DNA from: Chitinophagales bacterium
GTDB lineage: Bacteria; Bacteroidota; Bacteroidia; Chitinophagales; JAHDHT01
DNA length: 15,059 bases
Direction of reading: 5' to 3'
Assembly: GCA_020631175.1 (NCBI GenBank)
Contig: JAHDHT010000022.1
Coordinates: forward strand, 1-15,059
Shown here: piece by piece, positions 1 through 7,770 of the stretch
Layout: every line of letters starts with the position of its first letter
Numbering within the stretch: position 1 is the stretch's first letter
Position numbers and translations under genes: made by a program
The notes under the pieces: generated by a model
Seen by the model: only the letters and a program-made list of their open reading frames with translations
Databases searched by the model: none
What the model was told of the DNA's origin: nothing

Positions 1-344
1 AAGGAGGCGTGTGGCGTTTGATGGGACATACTTATGTGTGGATGATCTTTATTTACGGGAGCGCTTCTTTTTTGATTCCCTGGTATTACAAATTCATTAA
101 ACACTTTCCTTTGTTAGTGCGTTTATTAGCATATGCATTCGGTATTTTACTGATTGAATATGTGAGCGGATTTTTGCTGGAGATGATAACGGGAAGATGT
201 CCCTGGAAATACGATACCGGATGGCATATTCATGGTTATATTCGTTTGGATTACATTCCTTTTTGGATGGTTTTCGGGTGGATGTTAGAAAGGGTAAACG
301 CCTTTTTGCAGAAAATATCTGTATCTTTAGAAGAGGGGATTTAA
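1..344 (+). CDS. TMEM229/PF06541-type integral membrane protein, 3' end only
   Basis: The reading frame is open to the left edge (GGVWRLMGHTYVWM), so the gene is probably cut by the window rather than starting at the GTG at 9. AAGGAGG at 1-7 looks like a ribosome site but lies only one base from that GTG, and the residues it encodes fit the family. The visible part has hydrophobic segments around YVWMIFIYGSASFLIPW, LLVRLLAYAFGILLIEYVSGFLL and the final PFWMVFGWMLERV. The block GRCPWKY followed by HGYIRLDY is typical of the family called 'putative ABC-transporter type IV' (PF06541), related to eukaryotic TMEM229. The molecular function of this family is unknown to me; it acts in the inner membrane. 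The stop codon TAA (342-344) lies inside a 19-base repeat that recurs at 14407-14425, so the last residues may have been altered by an insertion. Confidence 0.7.
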   Translation, partial: GGVWRLMGHTYVWMIFIYGSASFLIPWYYKFIKHFPLLVRLLAYAFGILLIEYVSGFLLEMITGRCPWKYDTGWHIHGYIRLDYIPFWMVFGWMLERVNAFLQKISVSLEEGI

Positions 345-358
345 GTTTAAACTTAAGA
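340..358. repeat. 19-base repeat with 16-base palindrome, copy 1
   Basis: The bases 340-358 read TTTAAGTTTAAACTTAAGA and are identical to 14407-14425. The core TTAAGTTTAAACTTAA (341-356) is a perfect palindrome. Here it supplies the stop codon of the upstream membrane protein gene. At 14407 it forms the left end of the four-helix-bundle cassette. No cassette gene accompanies this copy, so it may be a solo end or a deletion scar (inference). Confidence 0.6.
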
Positions 359-433
359 TTAAGTGAAAGTTTAGTCTTTGTGGTTTGTGGTGAACGGTTT
401 ACAGTAAGCAGTTGACAGTTGACGGTAAAAATT

Positions 434-449
434 GTCCCGCTGGCGGGAC
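434..449. repeat. Short GC-rich inverted repeat in spacer
   Basis: GTCCCGC (434-440) and GCGGGAC (443-449) are perfectly complementary with only two bases between them. It is GC-rich in an AT-rich spacer. It has no T-tract, so it is unlikely to be a factor-independent terminator for the upstream gene. The CCCGCT string also occurs in the interspersed repeat near 7773 and 7834, so it may be a fragment of the same repeat family. Confidence 0.55.
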
Positions 450-466
450 CAGCATCTATGATGCTG
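450..466. repeat. Second inverted repeat, abutting the first
   Basis: CAGCATC (450-456), loop TAT (457-459), GATGCTG (460-466) form a perfect 7-base-pair hairpin starting directly after the GTCCCGC hairpin. Two adjacent small hairpins followed by a tandem repeat suggest a degraded repetitive element rather than a regulatory site. Confidence 0.5.
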
Positions 467-470
467 AGGG

Positions 471-490
471 TGGATACGGGTGGATACGGG
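471..490. repeat. 10-base tandem repeat TGGATACGGG x2
   Basis: TGGATACGGG occurs twice in a row (471-480, 481-490), preceded by GGG and followed by a partial third unit TGAATA. It lies about 40 bases before the start codon of the T9SS-sorted protein at 531. It could vary in copy number. I see no evidence that it is regulatory. Confidence 0.6.
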
Positions 491-530
491 TGAATAAGGA
501 CAGACAAAAGGGAAAGAAAAAATATTAATT

Positions 531-1856
531 ATGAAAAAGTACATTTCCTTTTTATTGATTTTATGTCTGCCAATCTTAGGCAAAGCACAATTAGAATTTT
601 TCATTCACGTAGATTATGAAAACGGCACATTTACCAAGATAAATGACATACCCGAACTGCAATACATTCAGGTAGCCCCTAATACCACCGTTTTCGATGA
701 AACAAATGGCTGGTATATCTTCACCGGTTTCGATATTGACTTTAATCGATTTTTATATACCATCGATGCCTCAACAGGTACAAAATTATATGATCCTCTA
801 TTTAGTCAGGGTCCCGGAGCAAATGATAATGTTGTCCTTTATCAAATTGATCAAAACACGGGAAGGATGTATGCTTGCCATTGGAGTAGCATCGACAACA
901 CAGAATATTTTGTAACCATCGAACCATCGACCGGCGAATTTGAAATTATAGCTCCGATACCAGATGTTCAGTATATCGTAAGTATCCCGGATTATTCTGT
1001 TTTTGATTCAAGTAATAGTTACTACACTTTCGGAGGTGTTCCGGCGGGTGGAAGTGCAATGCTGTACACTTTAAATGCAGCAGATGGATCGATAGTTTAC
1101 AGTCCACCGATGCCTTCTTTTACAGGAATGTACGATAACATTGGTAATGTTCAATTCGATAATTCTACCGGAACACTTTACGGTTTACATTGGGATGATT
1201 CTGAACAAACAGAATATATAGTTAGCATCGATCGCGAAACTTCTGAATTTGAAAAACTGTGGCCAATACCGGGAGTGAACTATATCACCACCGTTCCTAA
1301 TTATGCAACCTTCGCCGAATCGGAAGGATTATATATTTTCAGAGGAGGTGATAGTAATGGCAACTGGTTTTTATATGCAGTCAATGTAAATGATGGTTCT
1401 GTATTTTCAATGCCTGAATTTCCGGTGTTGGAAGATGTAGACGATAATGTTATTGAACTACAATACGATAATGTAACCGATACTTTGTATGGTCTGCATT
1501 GGGATGCGAATTTTATTCAACCAATTGACACTACCGTGATGGATACCACTGTTATGGATACCACAGTAATGGATACGACCATGATGGATACCGTTACCTA
1601 TATCATTGAAGAAGAATTATTGGATTATAAAATATATCCAAATCCTTTTGAAGATTATTTAGTTGTAGAATTAGATGCATTTCATAAGTATGAGCGATTA
1701 AGATTGCTAAACGCTGATGGTGCAATAATGCGGGAACTGGTTTTAAATGGTCAACAAGAAATAGTTATTAATACAAATGATTTTATTTCAGGCATTTATT
1801 TTATTCAATTATTAAAGGCGACAGGAGAAAGTACTACTTTAAAAGTTTTAAAGTGA
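531..1856 (+). CDS. Secreted repeat protein with T9SS type A sorting domain
   Basis: The protein has 441 residues. A signal peptide covers about residues 1-19 (MKKYISFLLILCLPILGKA). Three repeats follow with an exact 103-residue spacing, starting at P41 (PELQYI), P144 (PDVQYI) and P247 (PGVNYI). Each contains an LYT/LYA strand and a Y-x-x-HW strand (YACHW, YGLHW, YGLHW). Residues 29-40 look like the second half of a repeat, as in the closure of a beta-propeller, so a propeller fold is likely (inference). A linker of DTTVM repeats (333-355) leads to a T9SS C-terminal domain at about 365-441, beginning KIYPNP and ending in SGIYFIQL and LKVLK. It should cross the outer membrane by T9SS and be surface-bound or released. 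Ligand and activity are unknown. The S8 peptidase gene starts 42 bases downstream on the same strand. Confidence 0.85.
   Translation: MKKYISFLLILCLPILGKAQLEFFIHVDYENGTFTKINDIPELQYIQVAPNTTVFDETNGWYIFTGFDIDFNRFLYTIDASTGTKLYDPLFSQGPGANDNVVLYQIDQNTGRMYACHWSSIDNTEYFVTIEPSTGEFEIIAPIPDVQYIVSIPDYSVFDSSNSYYTFGGVPAGGSAMLYTLNAADGSIVYSPPMPSFTGMYDNIGNVQFDNSTGTLYGLHWDDSEQTEYIVSIDRETSEFEKLWPIPGVNYITTVPNYATFAESEGLYIFRGGDSNGNWFLYAVNVNDGSVFSMPEFPVLEDVDDNVIELQYDNVTDTLYGLHWDANFIQPIDTTVMDTTVMDTTVMDTTMMDTVTYIIEEELLDYKIYPNPFEDYLVVELDAFHKYERLRLLNADGAIMRELVLNGQQEIVINTNDFISGIYFIQLLKATGESTTLKVLK
1527..1586 (+). repeat. 15-base in-frame tandem repeat encoding DTTVM
   Basis: Four 15-base units (1527-1541, 1542-1556, 1557-1571, 1572-1586) encode DTTVM, DTTVM, DTTVM and DTTMM, followed by a partial DTV. 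Third codon positions differ between units (ACT, ACC, ACA, ACG), so the array is not freshly duplicated. It forms a linker between the repeat domain and the sorting domain. Confidence 0.85.
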
Positions 1857-1898
1857 TCGGCTTATTATTATATTAGTAATAGTTAAAACCCTGTTATT

Positions 1899-3461
1899 AT
1901 GTTTAGAATTTGCTTAATTCTAATTTTCCTGCCTATATTAACTTTTGCTCAGGATTTAAATTCCTGGCATCATCTAGATCCCGAAAAAGATAAAGTCTTA
2001 GGTGTAAGCACAAAAAGAGCTTATAAATTATTAAAGGGTAAAACACCCGATACAGTAGTGGTTGCCATTTTAGATAATGGAGCAGAAATTACACATCCGG
2101 ATATTCAGGCAAATATCTGGGTTAATAAAAATGAAATCCCCGATAATAATATTGACGATGATGGAAACGGATACATTGATGATATTCATGGATGGAATTT
2201 TTTAGGTAATGCGGAAGGAGAGAATTATCGTCGGGAGACTATTGGATTAACGAGAGTGTATGCGAAATTAAGAGATAAATATGCTTCTGTTAATGAAAAT
2301 GATCTTGATGAAGATGAAAAAGAAAGTTACAAATACTATCTAAAAGTAAAAGAAGAATTCGAAAATGAAGTAGCTACAAAAAGAGAAGATATTAATTATC
2401 ATAAAGAAATTCTGCAATTATTTAATGATACAGATCAGTTTTTGAAAATCTTTTTGAAAAAGGAAGACTATACTAAAAAGGATGTTGAAAAGATAAAAAA
2501 GAAAAAGCCTGAAGTGCAAAGAGCTAAACAAAATCGTTTGCTTTTTTATCAAAGAAAAACAGATGCTGCATCCCTTCAAAAGTCAATTGATAATTTGAAA
2601 AAAGATATGACCAGCCGCTTAAATCCTGACTTTAAAAATCGGGAGGAAGTGGTAGGAGATGATCCGGATGATATAACGGACACGAATTATGGTAATAATA
2701 TGGTTTGGGCGCGAGGCCCTTATCACGGTACAGGTGTAGCAAGTATTATTGGTGGAATACATAATGAGAATACAGTTGATGGAATGGTTCAACCGGTAAA
2801 GCTGATGATTTTACGTGTGGTTCCAAATGGTGATGAAAGAGATAAAGATGTAGCATTGGCTATTCGATATGCCATTAATAATGGCGCTGATATAATTAAT
2901 TTAAGTTTTGCAAAAAAGTATTCCGTAAATCCTTCTTTCGTGGAGGAAGCAATTAAAGATGCAATTGAAAAAGATGTCTTAATTGTGCAAGCTGCCGGTA
3001 ATTGGGTGTATAATAATGACACGGTGCCACATTATCCGACAGGAATGATTGATGATAAAAAAGCAGAAAATTATATTGTAGTAGGAGCATCTGATAAAAT
3101 CGATAATGAAAATGTGTTAGCTTACTTTGCGAATTATGGAAAAGAAAGTGTCGATATTTTTGCACCCGGAATGGATATCCCTGCCTGCGAATTAAAAGGA
3201 ACTTATGGTAAAGGTTCTGGCTCAAGCGATGCTGCACCAATCGTAGCCGGATCTGCTGCTTTAATTAAAGCTTACTATCCTGATTTAAGTGCTGCTCAAA
3301 TTAAGGAAGTCATTATGCAATCTGCTTATATACCAAAAACAAAAAAGGTAAAAGTACCCGGCAATGATAAAATGCTTGTAACTATGGATGAACTTTGTGT
3401 TTCAGGAGGAATTATGAATTTATTTCATGCAATTGAATTAATCGAAAAAGAATATAAATAG
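1899..3461 (+). CDS. S8 family (subtilisin-like) serine peptidase
   Basis: The protein has 520 residues, with a signal peptide at about 1-17 (MFRICLILIFLPILTFA). The catalytic triad is visible: Asp59 in VAILDNG, His276 in YHGTGVASIIGG and Ser443 in GSSDAAPIVAGSAAL (the usual GTSMAAP motif). The oxyanion-hole Asn368 is in QAAGN. The segment DDDGNGYIDDIHGWNF (about 87-101) is characteristic of Bacteroidota S8 enzymes. Between Asp59 and His276 lies a charged, lysine/glutamate-rich insert (roughly 105-250), predicted helical, much longer than the few dozen residues usual in subtilisins. There is no T9SS sorting domain at the C-terminus, so the enzyme is probably periplasmic or exported by another route. 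It probably processes or degrades proteins in the envelope; the substrate is unknown. It is convergent with the DoxX-like gene, with three bases between the stop codons. Confidence 0.93.
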   Translation: MFRICLILIFLPILTFAQDLNSWHHLDPEKDKVLGVSTKRAYKLLKGKTPDTVVVAILDNGAEITHPDIQANIWVNKNEIPDNNIDDDGNGYIDDIHGWNFLGNAEGENYRRETIGLTRVYAKLRDKYASVNENDLDEDEKESYKYYLKVKEEFENEVATKREDINYHKEILQLFNDTDQFLKIFLKKEDYTKKDVEKIKKKKPEVQRAKQNRLLFYQRKTDAASLQKSIDNLKKDMTSRLNPDFKNREEVVGDDPDDITDTNYGNNMVWARGPYHGTGVASIIGGIHNENTVDGMVQPVKLMILRVVPNGDERDKDVALAIRYAINNGADIINLSFAKKYSVNPSFVEEAIKDAIEKDVLIVQAAGNWVYNNDTVPHYPTGMIDDKKAENYIVVGASDKIDNENVLAYFANYGKESVDIFAPGMDIPACELKGTYGKGSGSSDAAPIVAGSAALIKAYYPDLSAAQIKEVIMQSAYIPKTKKVKVPGNDKMLVTMDELCVSGGIMNLFHAIELIEKEYK

Positions 3462-3464
3462 TAA

Positions 3465-3827
3465 CTACGCTGCTATGCTTCGATATTTATAAAACATTCT
3501 CGATAAGGCAGTTAAAATAATAGCTAGCAAAGCAGGAATAAATTCTCCGTCTGCTGCATAGATATGAGCGGAAAAAGCCATTAAAGCATCAAAGAAAAAA
3601 CCGGCATAAGCCCATTCTCTTAAAACCGCTACCTTGTCCGTCAAAACGGCAATTACACCTAATAACTTTGCGATAGCTAATGGAATAACAAGCCATGCCG
3701 GAAAGCCTAATTTACCAAATGCTTCCCGTACCATATCCGTTTGTGTAAAATACATGCTTGCTGAAAAAATGAAAAGAGCGCACATCAAACCTGTAAATAC
3801 CCAATAAGCAATTTTTCTTCCTTTCAT
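3465..3827 (-). CDS. DoxX-like small membrane protein
   Basis: The protein has 120 residues and about four hydrophobic segments: YWVFTGLMCALFIFSASMYF, a segment around FPAWLVIPLAIAKLLGVIAVL, EWAYAGFFFDALMAFSAHIY, and FIPALLAIILTALS. The pattern LGFPAWLV, then AKLLGVIAVL, then EWAYAGFFFD is typical of the DoxX/DoxX-like family (PF07681/PF13564). Family roles are poorly defined; members have been linked to quinone-related redox complexes and to stress resistance. It starts five bases after the stop codon of the serine hydrolase and is probably the last gene of that transcript. Confidence 0.85.
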   Translation of the reverse strand: MKGRKIAYWVFTGLMCALFIFSASMYFTQTDMVREAFGKLGFPAWLVIPLAIAKLLGVIAVLTDKVAVLREWAYAGFFFDALMAFSAHIYAADGEFIPALLAIILTALSRMFYKYRSIAA

Positions 3828-3832
3828 AATTT

Positions 3833-5143
3833 TTATTTTTTCCAGATTTTATATAGTGCACCAAACAAAGCATTAAAATCGGTCGTTGGATTTTTCCCGC
3901 TATGAGCCGTCATTACAATATTATCAGAAGGAAAAACAATTACCCGTTGACCTCCAAAACCACTAAAGATTAAAATATCTTCCGGTAAGTCTTTATATTT
4001 TACGTTGCCTTTGTTGAGCCACACTTGCGCTCCATATTCTCCGTTAGAACTTTCAACTACGGTGCCGCTATAGTCTGTCCACTCCGGTTCGAAAATCTGG
4101 TCTCCAAACCAATCACCACGATTTAAATATAACAAACCAAATCGTGCCCAGTCTCTTGCTGTTGCCCAGCAATAAGAAGACATTACGTAAGTTCCAGTAG
4201 CATCTGCCTCGATGATCGCAGAACGCATATTAATACGATCAAATAGTTTTTTATAAGGATACGATTCATAATCACTAACCAGATTTTTCATTAAACCCGA
4301 TAGCATATTTGTTGTGCCCGACGAATAATACCATTTTTTTTCTCCAAGCGGATTATCAATTAATTCCTGATACATGTCTTCATCGAAATAAAGCATATTT
4401 GTTACATCACTGATCTTAGAATAATCCTCTTCCCAGATTAAGCCGCTATTCATTTGCAGTAAATCATGATAAGTGATTTCTTTCCGTTCGTCTTTTTGCC
4501 ATTCAGCAATAGGTACTTTAGCCTGCACATTTACTTTTCCTTCTTTTTGCATAATTCCATACAAAGCAGAACAAATACTTTTGGTCATCGACCAGCCTAG
4601 CAAACGGTCTTCCTGCCGGTTATTTCTATTGTAACGATCGAAAACAAAATCATTATTGGAAACAGTAACCGCAAATAATTGATTGGTAGCCGCTAAAGAA
4701 GTGTCCATAACATTTCGCATGCGCGAAATTTTGGATATCAATAATTGACTGCCATGACTTACAGCATCCCCTTTTGGCCACTCAGTTTCTATGAGTTCTA
4801 CTTCTTCTAAATTGGCTTTGATACCTTTTGCTTCACCTCCCGCTAACACACAACTGCATGCTTCACCGTCTTTATATAAAGATGCTTTGCGCGTCGCTAA
4901 TCCAAAAATAGAAGCACTAACAGATCCTTTATCTTTATTTATATCATATGATATGTACTGTGTCGGAAAAAAATTGAAAGCATTTTTAATATTTACTTTA
5001 CTCATCCCCCCAATAAAATGATAACTACATGCATATTTCGCTGAATATCCGGTTGCGATATTTAGCATTGGTTTTAAAAAAAGCCAATATGCCCCAAAAA
5101 CCAGCAATAATAAAACCGCAAGTACCAATAAAAACCGCTTCAT
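3833..5143 (-). CDS. Membrane-anchored serine hydrolase, beta-lactamase/DD-peptidase fold
   Basis: The protein has 436 residues. A single N-terminal hydrophobic helix (about 4-23) probably anchors it in the inner membrane with the catalytic domain in the periplasm. The PF00144 active-site motifs are all present: Ser185-Met-Thr-Lys188 (SxxK) in GWSMTKS, Tyr273-Ser-Ser275 (YxS) in WYYSSGT, and His414-Ser-Gly416 (HxG) in TAHSGKN. The DLLQMNSGLIWEE segment (about 227-239) also fits the family. The preceding 150 residues resemble no domain I know and contain a Cys-x-Cys (CSC, about 96-98). Members hydrolyse esters, amides or D-amino-acid peptides, so the substrate cannot be assigned; a true antibiotic resistance beta-lactamase is unlikely. 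It lies 13 bases after the ASST-like gene and 5 bases before the DoxX-like gene, which suggests one operon. Confidence 0.9.
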   Translation of the reverse strand: MKRFLLVLAVLLLLVFGAYWLFLKPMLNIATGYSAKYACSYHFIGGMSKVNIKNAFNFFPTQYISYDINKDKGSVSASIFGLATRKASLYKDGEACSCVLAGGEAKGIKANLEEVELIETEWPKGDAVSHGSQLLISKISRMRNVMDTSLAATNQLFAVTVSNNDFVFDRYNRNNRQEDRLLGWSMTKSICSALYGIMQKEGKVNVQAKVPIAEWQKDERKEITYHDLLQMNSGLIWEEDYSKISDVTNMLYFDEDMYQELIDNPLGEKKWYYSSGTTNMLSGLMKNLVSDYESYPYKKLFDRINMRSAIIEADATGTYVMSSYCWATARDWARFGLLYLNRGDWFGDQIFEPEWTDYSGTVVESSNGEYGAQVWLNKGNVKYKDLPEDILIFSGFGGQRVIVFPSDNIVMTAHSGKNPTTDFNALFGALYKIWKK

Positions 5144-5156
5144 AAATGCAAGATAA

Positions 5157-7688
5157 TTAATTCATCACTTGTAATTTCTGACTAAGCGTTTTATTCGAAG
5201 ATTTGAATTCAATAATATAAGTTCCGCTACTCCAATGACTTGTTTCAATAGTTAATAATCCACTATTTAAATTTAATGGTCTTTGCATTAAGCGGCCGTA
5301 TAAATCAAATATTCGAACAGTGACATCTTCTCTAAAAATTCCATCCGCACGAATATTAAAATATGATTGTGTAACAGGATTAGGAAATACTTCTACTTGA
5401 GCACCTTCAATAAATATATTTTCAATACCGACAAACTCTACAACAATATCCTGACATAAAGTATCTAGACCCGCAGCATTTGCAACAACCAAACAAACAT
5501 TATAAGTACCCGGCTCCGTAAAAGTAAAAGTCGCCGGATCGAATTCATTACTGTACATGCCATTTCCGAAGGTCCATAAAACATTATCAATTACACCTTC
5601 AGATGTATTTGTAATAATTACTTCATCTCCGTTTGTTTCATAATCAAAACCTGCAGTCGGTGCGGCTAATGGTTCTATTGCATTAAAGGTTTCATCCAAT
5701 CCAAAATCAAAATCTCCTTCCGCTTCTAAAATTAAAATTCCGGTTGGGTCAAACAGTCGGAAATATCCTCCACCTAATATTCCATCACCAAAACTATCAA
5801 TTATATAAATAGTATAACATCCACCTTCTTCAATTGCTAAAACACCTTCATATAATTCATTGTTATCAAAATTATCTCCCTCATGAACAACCGTTCCTGC
5901 CTCATTTAGAATTTCCCATCTGGTTTCATAACCCCAGTTATCGGTAAGTAACTCATAAGAGAACAAACCGGTTTCAACCGGTAAATTAGCCACCCATGTA
6001 ACATCGAATTCATTATTCGATGGAACTTCATCAGCAGAACCATTTACCGAAATTATATTTAACTCCAATTCATTTAGCGGACTGTTCGTATAAGTAATCG
6101 GAGGCATTTGAATTTGTTCAATACTTCCGAAGTCAATACTACCGGTCCAGGTATAGGATTGTGTTGCACCAACATTAACACTATACTCAATCACCATCTC
6201 TGTAATTTCTTCAGAGCCCACATTGTAAACCTGTAAAATAGGTTCAATAGCATCAGAACATCCAAAAGAATTTACATTTAAAACGTTCGCTAAAGAAACA
6301 TTTAATGCCGTATTCGCATTGCCATTACAAACTTCTGATAAAATGTTTTCATTTTCAACGGTGGCGATAGGGTCTGTGCTTCCCGTTAAGCCAACATAAG
6401 AAGGCGCATATTTTACCACTTTATAAATGTCACCATTTGAACTTTCACCCTGATCAGCTGTGCTTCCTCCCTGAACCGGATTTTGATAAACCCAAACAAC
6501 TTCACCGGCAGGTGTCACTTCACTTAATCGACCTTTAGTCGCTTCACAAATTACGATGTTACCGTTAACCTGAACGTCAACTCCACCCATAATACCAGAA
6601 CTCATTGTGCTGCCCGGAAAAATTTCGCCTGCCCATGCATAATCAAAATCTTCCGGCAAGAAAGCACCGGAAGCATTTTTTGCATATGTATTCGTTGCTA
6701 CATCATAAACAGGATTTATTATACAAGCTCCCGAACCCGGCGCACCTGAATAGCCATTATTAAAAACAGAAATTTTACTTCCATGTAAATAATATTCATC
6801 CGGAATTATTTTTGGATTATGCTGACCAAAAAGTAACTGTTCACCATCTGTATCATAATTTCCGGGACGGCCCCAACGGAATAAAAAATCTCCGGCAGGT
6901 CCGGCAGCATCATAAGAATTAATGCTGTGATCGATAATATAAATTTCATCATCCTTCCAGCTCGACATCATTACATGATCGCGATCCGGCAAATAATTTA
7001 AAGAATTATAATGCGCATTCGAGCCCATAATATTTGCATCATAACGATGCGGGAAATCAGAAATTACCCCATAGTTCGGTTTTGTTGCATCAAAATCCTG
7101 CACTAAGTGATCCCATAAATGCCATTCCCAAACGACTTCAGCATCATCCGTCCCGATTGGCATAAATTCTACAACCGATTCCGTATTAAAACTGTTTCCA
7201 ACATTATTCGGATTCACTCCCATTTGAATCGCCTCTGAAGCAGAATGTGGATCCTGAACAAGCGCTAAAAAATTACCGTTGGGTAAATGATATAAATCAG
7301 AATGGATGCCTTCATATCTTCCTTCCCCACAATAGTACCACAACAAATTATTATCCCAGTCGCGATGTTCGAAACAAGCATCACCATAGGCTGCAGCACT
7401 TCCGCCGCCACCCTGAAGGTTTAATTTTGCGATACTTCCATCCTCCAATAAATAAGTACCCGAAAAATTCGAAGAACCATCAAAGGTCCATTCATTCACC
7501 ACATATCCGCAATTGTCGATCAAAAATGCCTTGTTTGAAGAGGAAGGAGAATACAACAAATAGCCCGGTGCGACCTGGCTTTGGTCAGCGTACAATAGGC
7601 CCACCGTTACTCCCGGCGTTTCAAATTGCGCCTGAGCCGAAAATGCAAGAGTGAGAAGTATAAAAAAGCTTAAGTAAAATCGTTTCAT
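5157..7688 (-). CDS. Aryl-sulfate sulfotransferase-like secreted protein, paralogue A (T9SS-sorted)
   Basis: The protein has 843 residues. A signal peptide at about 1-20 (ending SAQA) is followed by an ASST-like propeller at about 25-435 (DGSIAKLNL, VVWEWHLWDHL, NAHYNSLNY, GQHNP, ISVFNNG, NGNIVICEATKGR, GEVVWVYQNP). A CARDB-like domain (about 480-565), a beta-sandwich with GCYTIYIIDSFGDGILGGG (about 575-670), a PKD domain (about 676-752) and a T9SS sorting domain (766-843, VFPNP) follow. Classical ASST transfers sulfate between phenols through a histidine intermediate. His226 and His290 sit in the expected histidine contexts, but no arginine occurs between His290 and Arg387, where the classical enzyme seems to carry one just after the DNG-like motif. 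Activity is therefore uncertain. It is the first gene of a probable operon with the serine hydrolase and DoxX-like genes. Its sorting domain is unlike that of the other two paralogues. Confidence 0.85.
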   Translation of the reverse strand: MKRFYLSFFILLTLAFSAQAQFETPGVTVGLLYADQSQVAPGYLLYSPSSSNKAFLIDNCGYVVNEWTFDGSSNFSGTYLLEDGSIAKLNLQGGGGSAAAYGDACFEHRDWDNNLLWYYCGEGRYEGIHSDLYHLPNGNFLALVQDPHSASEAIQMGVNPNNVGNSFNTESVVEFMPIGTDDAEVVWEWHLWDHLVQDFDATKPNYGVISDFPHRYDANIMGSNAHYNSLNYLPDRDHVMMSSWKDDEIYIIDHSINSYDAAGPAGDFLFRWGRPGNYDTDGEQLLFGQHNPKIIPDEYYLHGSKISVFNNGYSGAPGSGACIINPVYDVATNTYAKNASGAFLPEDFDYAWAGEIFPGSTMSSGIMGGVDVQVNGNIVICEATKGRLSEVTPAGEVVWVYQNPVQGGSTADQGESSNGDIYKVVKYAPSYVGLTGSTDPIATVENENILSEVCNGNANTALNVSLANVLNVNSFGCSDAIEPILQVYNVGSEEITEMVIEYSVNVGATQSYTWTGSIDFGSIEQIQMPPITYTNSPLNELELNIISVNGSADEVPSNNEFDVTWVANLPVETGLFSYELLTDNWGYETRWEILNEAGTVVHEGDNFDNNELYEGVLAIEEGGCYTIYIIDSFGDGILGGGYFRLFDPTGILILEAEGDFDFGLDETFNAIEPLAAPTAGFDYETNGDEVIITNTSEGVIDNVLWTFGNGMYSNEFDPATFTFTEPGTYNVCLVVANAAGLDTLCQDIVVEFVGIENIFIEGAQVEVFPNPVTQSYFNIRADGIFREDVTVRIFDLYGRLMQRPLNLNSGLLTIETSHWSSGTYIIEFKSSNKTLSQKLQVMN

Positions 7689-7696
7689 AGTCTTGA

Positions 7697-7707
7697 ATTA
7701 ATTCCAT
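7697..7707 (-). promoter_or_regulatory. Leader motif shared with paralogue B
   Basis: On the minus strand ATGGAATTAAT lies 8 bases upstream of the paralogue A start codon. The same 11 bases lie 12 bases upstream of the paralogue B start (10547-10557). It may be inherited leader sequence or a translation or regulatory element. Paralogue C lacks it. Confidence 0.3.
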
Positions 7708-7770
7708 ACATAATGTAAGGCTTTTGAAGGATTTTAGAAAGGAATCTTCAGTGTTTCATAGCAGAGTGTC

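Noticed and set aside
1..23. AAGGAGG at 1-7 followed by GTG at 9 or ATG at 21 as the start of the first gene
   Set aside because: The spacing to GTG is one base and to ATG 13 bases, Bacteroidota rarely rely on strong Shine-Dalgarno sites, and the frame upstream encodes family-like residues. A gene cut by the window is more likely.
471..500. Possible CRISPR-like array
   Set aside because: The units are 10 bases, directly adjacent with no spacers, and only two are complete.
97..507. 136-codon minus-strand frame across the first gene's end and the spacer
   Set aside because: It reads antisense through a recognisable membrane protein gene and through repeats and palindromes; the product shows no family features.
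3453..3491. TATAAATA / TATTTATA inverted repeat between the convergent stop codons as a bidirectional terminator
   Set aside because: The stem is only A-T pairs with a loop of over 20 bases and no T-run; it would be very weak.
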